64,000 nt of DNA. Source: JBGRPZ01 sp041725955. GTDB taxonomy: Bacteria; Bacteroidota; Bacteroidia; Bacteroidales; JBGRPZ01. Both the position numbers and the translations under genes were made by a program. The stretch is from positions 1 to 64,000 of the forward strand of contig JBGRQE010000003.1 in NCBI GenBank assembly GCA_041725955.1, given 5' to 3'. Shown in pieces: positions 60,843 to 64,000 of this stretch. Under the pieces are notes generated by a model. The model had not been told where the DNA came from. It did no database searches and was given only the letters and a program-made list of their open reading frames with translations. Numbering within the stretch: the stretch's first letter is position 1; the number at the start of each line of letters is the position of its first letter.

Positions 60843-62207
60843 GAGTCTGTTCAAATAAGTGTGTCAAACAAATTTTTAAAAATTAATGTTTAAACACTTA
60901 TGAAAACAAAGAAGCTAAAGAAATTTGATTATGAGAAGTTTGAGGAAGAAGCCATTAAGCAATTGTATGAAAACAAGGAGCTTATAGGAAAGGGAGGCAT
61001 ACTAGCCCCTTTAATCAAACGATTTTATGAAGCCGCATTAGAAGGAGAATCAGATCATTTCCATGAAGAGACAACAACTAAGAACAGACGTAATGGTAAG
61101 AGTTACAAGAAAGTAAGAACTACTTCAGGCGAAGTAGAGATAGGCACTCCGCGTGATCGCAATGGTGATTTTGATCCACATATACTCAAAAAGCGACAAC
61201 GAAGGATAGTTCCAGGTATGGAAGAGAAAATAATCTCCATGTATACCAGAGGGATGAGTTACAGAGATATACAGTCTCAAATAGAAGAGATATATGGCGT
61301 AAGTATAGCTACAGGAGCTATCACCCAGGTAACAGATCGTGTGATTGATGATATGAAAGCGTGGCAAAACAGGCCCTTAGAACGGCTCTACACCATAATC
61401 TGGATGGATGCTATACACATTAAGGTAGTTCAAGAAAGACAGGTAGTTAGCAAAGCTATTTATCTGGTAATAGGAGTTAATCAAGATGGAATGAAAGATC
61501 TTCTTGGAATGTATATTGGAGCATCAGAATCAGCTAAGTTCTGGCAAAACGATGTGCTCAATAACCTAAAACACAGAGGTGTGGAGGATATTTTATTCTG
61601 TTGTATAGATAACTTATCTGGCTTGAAGAATGCAATAAAAGCTGCTTTCCCTGAAACAAAGGTTCATTTGTGTGTAGTTCATCAAATACGTAATTCACTA
61701 AAATACGTATCAAATAAAGAAAGGAAAGAGGTAATGAAAGATATTAGGCCTATATATAAAGCAGTTAGTGTTGATAAGGCAAGAGAGGCTTTGTTAAAAC
61801 TAGAGCAAAAATGGGGAGAAAAACATTCTCACATGGTTAAGTCATGGGTTAAGAATTTTGATTTCCTTTGCTTTAGCATTGATTACTCTCCTGAAATTAG
61901 AAGGTTAATATATACTACAAATCCTATCGAGAGCTTTAACAGTGTAATAAGAAAGGTGACCAAAACCAAGAGAGTCTTTCATAGTAACAATTCTGTTTTG
62001 AAGACAATATATCTTATATATAAGCAATTTACAAAGAAGAACTGGACTAAAGCACCTACTTCTTGGACAAAGATAAGAGCTCAACTTGCGATAGAATTTG
62101 AAGGAAGGTTCGATTAATTTTTATTCCAAAAACCCTGTATTTAGTGAGGGCCTTTGGAAAAAAAATTAATGGCCAAAGAAAGTTGACACAGTTATTTGAA
62201 CAAACCC
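60843..62207 (+). mobile_element. IS256-family insertion sequence, 1365 bp, intact
   Basis: Terminal repeats of about 26 bp: left GAGTCTGTTCAAATAAGTG..., right (complement) GGGTTTGTTCAAATAACTG..., each followed by TGTCAA, with a few mismatches. The single transposase gene is complete. No exact 8-9-bp target duplication was seen. A hairpin (ATAAGTGT 60855-60862, ACACTTAT 60894-60901) includes the first two bases of the start codon, which could limit translation from read-through transcripts. Confidence 0.9.
60900..62117 (+). CDS. IS256-family (mutator-type) transposase
   Basis: 405 residues. DDE residues Asp170 (IIWMDAIHIKV), Asp237 (FCCIDNLSGLKNAI) and Glu344 (TTNPIESFNSVIRKVTK), with the CxxH-like VHLCVVHQIRNSLKYV between them, are diagnostic. 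N-terminal region has a helix-turn-helix-like YRDIQSQIEEIYGVSIATGA segment that binds the ends. No frameshift, so it looks active. It produces a circular intermediate in known family members. Confidence 0.96.
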   Translation: MKTKKLKKFDYEKFEEEAIKQLYENKELIGKGGILAPLIKRFYEAALEGESDHFHEETTTKNRRNGKSYKKVRTTSGEVEIGTPRDRNGDFDPHILKKRQRRIVPGMEEKIISMYTRGMSYRDIQSQIEEIYGVSIATGAITQVTDRVIDDMKAWQNRPLERLYTIIWMDAIHIKVVQERQVVSKAIYLVIGVNQDGMKDLLGMYIGASESAKFWQNDVLNNLKHRGVEDILFCCIDNLSGLKNAIKAAFPETKVHLCVVHQIRNSLKYVSNKERKEVMKDIRPIYKAVSVDKAREALLKLEQKWGEKHSHMVKSWVKNFDFLCFSIDYSPEIRRLIYTTNPIESFNSVIRKVTKTKRVFHSNNSVLKTIYLIYKQFTKKNWTKAPTSWTKIRAQLAIEFEGRFD

Positions 62208-62210
62208 GAT

Positions 62211-62280
62211 TTAGAGTCAATTAAAGGCAGGTGCTGTGCCATTTAAAGGTAGGAAGAGATAATTAAAAACAGATAGCTAA
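62211..62280. repeat. Degenerate 22-bp-period repeats at the right flank of the IS
   Basis: TTTAGAGTCAATTAAAGGCA and the following 50 bases contain two or three loose 22-nt units (cores AATTAAAGG, ATTTAAAGG) similar to 42341-42420. Non-coding; between the IS and the terminator of the next gene. Confidence 0.5.
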
Positions 62281-62284
62281 AAAC

Positions 62285-62314
62285 AAAAAAAGGTTGCCGA
62301 ATAAACGACAACCT
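62285..62314 (-). terminator. Terminator of the T9SS-secreted protein gene
   Basis: On the minus strand AGGTTGTCG pairs with CGGCAACCT (one G-U), followed by six or seven T residues. Confidence 0.85.
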
Positions 62315-62340
62315 CACTTTTTGTTCTTCGTATTGAATAT

Positions 62341-64000
62341 TTATCTTTTCAGTAATTTTGAAGTCTTTACAAAGTCTTTACTACGCAAACTCAAAACATA
62401 AGTTCCTCTTTGCAAGAAATCTATATTAATTCTATTTCTACCTTTATAAGTATCTTGTTCCATTAATTTCTTTCCATCTAAAGAGTAAATCATCAAAATA
62501 CCATCATCAGAAGAATCAAAATTTATATAAGTATCGGCAGGATTTGGACCAAACGACAAAACCTCAGCAGGATTAATACTTTCGACGCCTACACTAACTT
62601 CTCCGTTGAAATCATCAAAACAGAAGTAGCCAGGAGTATTCATTCCATAGTCGCCATTATCACTTGATTCAAGATGAAACTGAACTTCTTTTACAGTCCC
62701 CAAACTACTTAAATCAAACCATTTCCATTCCTTCACAATATAATCATCAGAATTATCTTCTGAACGGAAATCAGCAAGGAAAAACTCAACAATAGCAGTT
62801 TCCTTACCATCTTTATCTATACCTTTTGCAACAATCTTGAAAAAGTCAGGGTCATTACCATCTTCACCACCAAATTTCTTACTATACTGATCGCCATTCT
62901 CCATGGATGTTGCAGCCCATGCACTATTGGTTACATACATTCCACTCACTTTTTCACCATCGACAGTATTGGTAAAAGAGATTTTATTGCTCGGATCATC
63001 GTTAAAACCATAGAAGATTGCATAGTTGCTTCCAGAATGAGCTTTTCCGGTAATTGCATTAAACTGATCAGATAACTGACTATAGGTTGAAGATGTATGA
63101 TTTGCATAAGCAAAACCCGACCATGTTTTATATTGTTCGCTATAAAAGTTATAGAATTCACATGTTCCAGAATGAAAATAATTTACACTACCATTTTCGT
63201 CGCCTTCTTTCTGAACTCCATTCCAATGAGAGTCTGTTCCCAAAGTTAAGTCTTCAAAGTCTGCCACCAATGCACCTTGAAGAACATTTACAATTACAGA
63301 ACCCTCAGCAGAATTTCCCCTTGCATCAATTACAGTAACTTTATATGTTGTGGTTCTGGTTGGTGTAGCTTTTGGATTTTTTATATCACTTGCTGATAAA
63401 GTTGCATTATCTTCCCATTTGTAGATAAAAGGAGCATAACCTCCTCTTGCAATTGCATTTAACTGTGTCGACTCGTTAAGATTTACAGTTAAGTTTGGCA
63501 TATCTTCTAACTTCATGGAGAATGCCTCGCCATTTACGTTATCAACACAAAAGTATGCAGGAGTATTCATTCCATACTCTCCGGTATCTGAAGAAGATAA
63601 TTTAAATACCAATTTCTTTACCTTACCAAGAGAAGTTAGATCAACATAGGTCCAATCATCAATAATATAATCCTTAGAATTATCATCAAAACGATAGTCA
63701 GCTAAGTAAAAATGAACAGGGCCTACTTCTTCGCCATCTTTATCAATTCCATAAATATCAAGCAACAGAAAGTCCTTATCATTACCATCTGCACCACCAA
63801 ATTTCTTTGAAAAATCATCTCCATCCTTCATACTATGATAAGTGTAGGCAGAATTTGCCACCAATATCCCATCAGCATTTTGAGGTTGGGTAGTGTTTGT
63901 AAATTCAATGGTAGGGTTCGAGTTTGTATAAGTATTCATATAAGCCACAGCATACTTATTATTCTCGATGTCGCTATGCGAAACATAAGCGGCATATTGA
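62341..64000 (-). CDS. Secreted protein with two DUF4465-like modules and a type IX secretion tail (5' end outside window)
   Basis: The frame remains open to the right edge (553 codons visible), so the N terminus is missing. Two repeats of about 200 residues share SNYAIFYGFNDDPS/NKYAVAYMNTYTNSNP, KKFGG(A/E)DGNDxDF, FxLADxRxxDNSxDYI and YGMNTPxYFCxDxxNGE, the DUF4465 pattern. Between them sits a PKD/Ig-like segment (TTTYKVTVIDARGNSAEGSV). The last 80 residues (LSFGPNPADTYINF ... GTYVLSLRSKDF ... KLLKR) are a Por-type C-terminal signal for the type IX secretion system. The protein should be released or anchored at the cell surface, perhaps binding glycans. The T9SS machinery is not in this window. 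Confidence 0.88.
   Translation of the reverse strand, partial: QYAAYVSHSDIENNKYAVAYMNTYTNSNPTIEFTNTTQPQNADGILVANSAYTYHSMKDGDDFSKKFGGADGNDKDFLLLDIYGIDKDGEEVGPVHFYLADYRFDDNSKDYIIDDWTYVDLTSLGKVKKLVFKLSSSDTGEYGMNTPAYFCVDNVNGEAFSMKLEDMPNLTVNLNESTQLNAIARGGYAPFIYKWEDNATLSASDIKNPKATPTRTTTYKVTVIDARGNSAEGSVIVNVLQGALVADFEDLTLGTDSHWNGVQKEGDENGSVNYFHSGTCEFYNFYSEQYKTWSGFAYANHTSSTYSQLSDQFNAITGKAHSGSNYAIFYGFNDDPSNKISFTNTVDGEKVSGMYVTNSAWAATSMENGDQYSKKFGGEDGNDPDFFKIVAKGIDKDGKETAIVEFFLADFRSEDNSDDYIVKEWKWFDLSSLGTVKEVQFHLESSDNGDYGMNTPGYFCFDDFNGEVSVGVESINPAEVLSFGPNPADTYINFDSSDDGILMIYSLDGKKLMEQDTYKGRNRINIDFLQRGTYVLSLRSKDFVKTSKLLKR

Noticed and set aside
60835..62215. Target-site duplication flanking the IS256 element
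   Set aside because: The 8-9 bases on the two sides do not match; only scattered identity is seen.

Overview
The window is AT-rich chromosomal DNA of a Bacteroidota bacterium, probably a marine, Marinifilum- or Labilibaculum-like member of the Marinilabiliales (lineage is inference). The support is a SusC/SusD pair, a cell-surface protein with a type IX secretion tail, many lipoproteins with an SC lipobox, a short-form SRP RNA, and promoters that repeatedly fit the Bacteroidota pattern TTG - 19/20 nt - TAnnTTTG. No phage, plasmid backbone, CRISPR array or polyketide/peptide cluster is visible. Mobile DNA is limited to one intact IS256-family element, a transposase tail at the left edge, and small non-coding IS-derived pieces.

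Layout. 1-1165: transposase tail running into the SRP RNA gene, then a gene-poor stretch with a palindromic IS256-derived mini-element. 1166-6166: four-gene operon (YfiR-like protein, TonB-dependent receptor, HAMP histidine kinase, LuxR-type response regulator). 6498-11210: SusC/SusD pair. 11367-16344: acyl-ACP thioesterase, nucleosidase, an HD-like protein in an operon with an isocitrate/isopropylmalate-type dehydrogenase, and an MFS carrier. 16989-27411: mostly housekeeping (CCA-adding enzyme, MiaA, GlcNAc-kinase-like protein, NfeD protease, inositol monophosphatase, MtaB, topoisomerase III). 27596-29970: poorly characterised genes. 30138-39421: a leftward glycerol-3-phosphate locus (PadR regulator, two divergent glycerol-kinase-like proteins, GlpD, GlpT, a glycerophosphodiesterase lipoprotein, a porin). 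39604-51792: a DAACS symporter, two unknown overlapping genes, tRNA-Ser and tRNA-Pro, a single-chain LeuC-LeuD-type aconitase, a PI-PLC-like lipoprotein, an MFS carrier, a metallophosphoesterase, a class V aminotransferase and a cation/proton antiporter. 51895-60189: a 16-repeat TPR protein, a LolD-like ATPase, a MalY-like lyase, an SRPBCC/GyrI protein and an ABC exporter. 60320-64000: three tRNA-Arg genes, the IS256 element, and a secreted protein with two DUF4465-like modules, cut by the window edge.

How the genes fit together. In the glycerol-phosphate locus a porin could admit glycerophosphodiesters, the surface or periplasmic GDPD lipoprotein would release glycerol-3-phosphate, GlpT would import it and GlpD would oxidise it to dihydroxyacetone phosphate. 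That route needs no glycerol kinase, yet the locus carries two full-length ones, and in both the catalytic-base Asp (position 245 in the E. coli enzyme) is Asn and the DQGTTSSR phosphate-binding motif is rewritten. This is the strongest candidate here for something undescribed. The other main candidates are the YfiR-TonB-receptor-kinase-regulator operon, a non-coding module that recurs beside two tRNA clusters, and the palindromic derivative of the resident IS256 element. Where a conventional ATG with better signal-peptide or promoter support lies downstream of a longer reading frame, the shorter start was chosen and the reason given.
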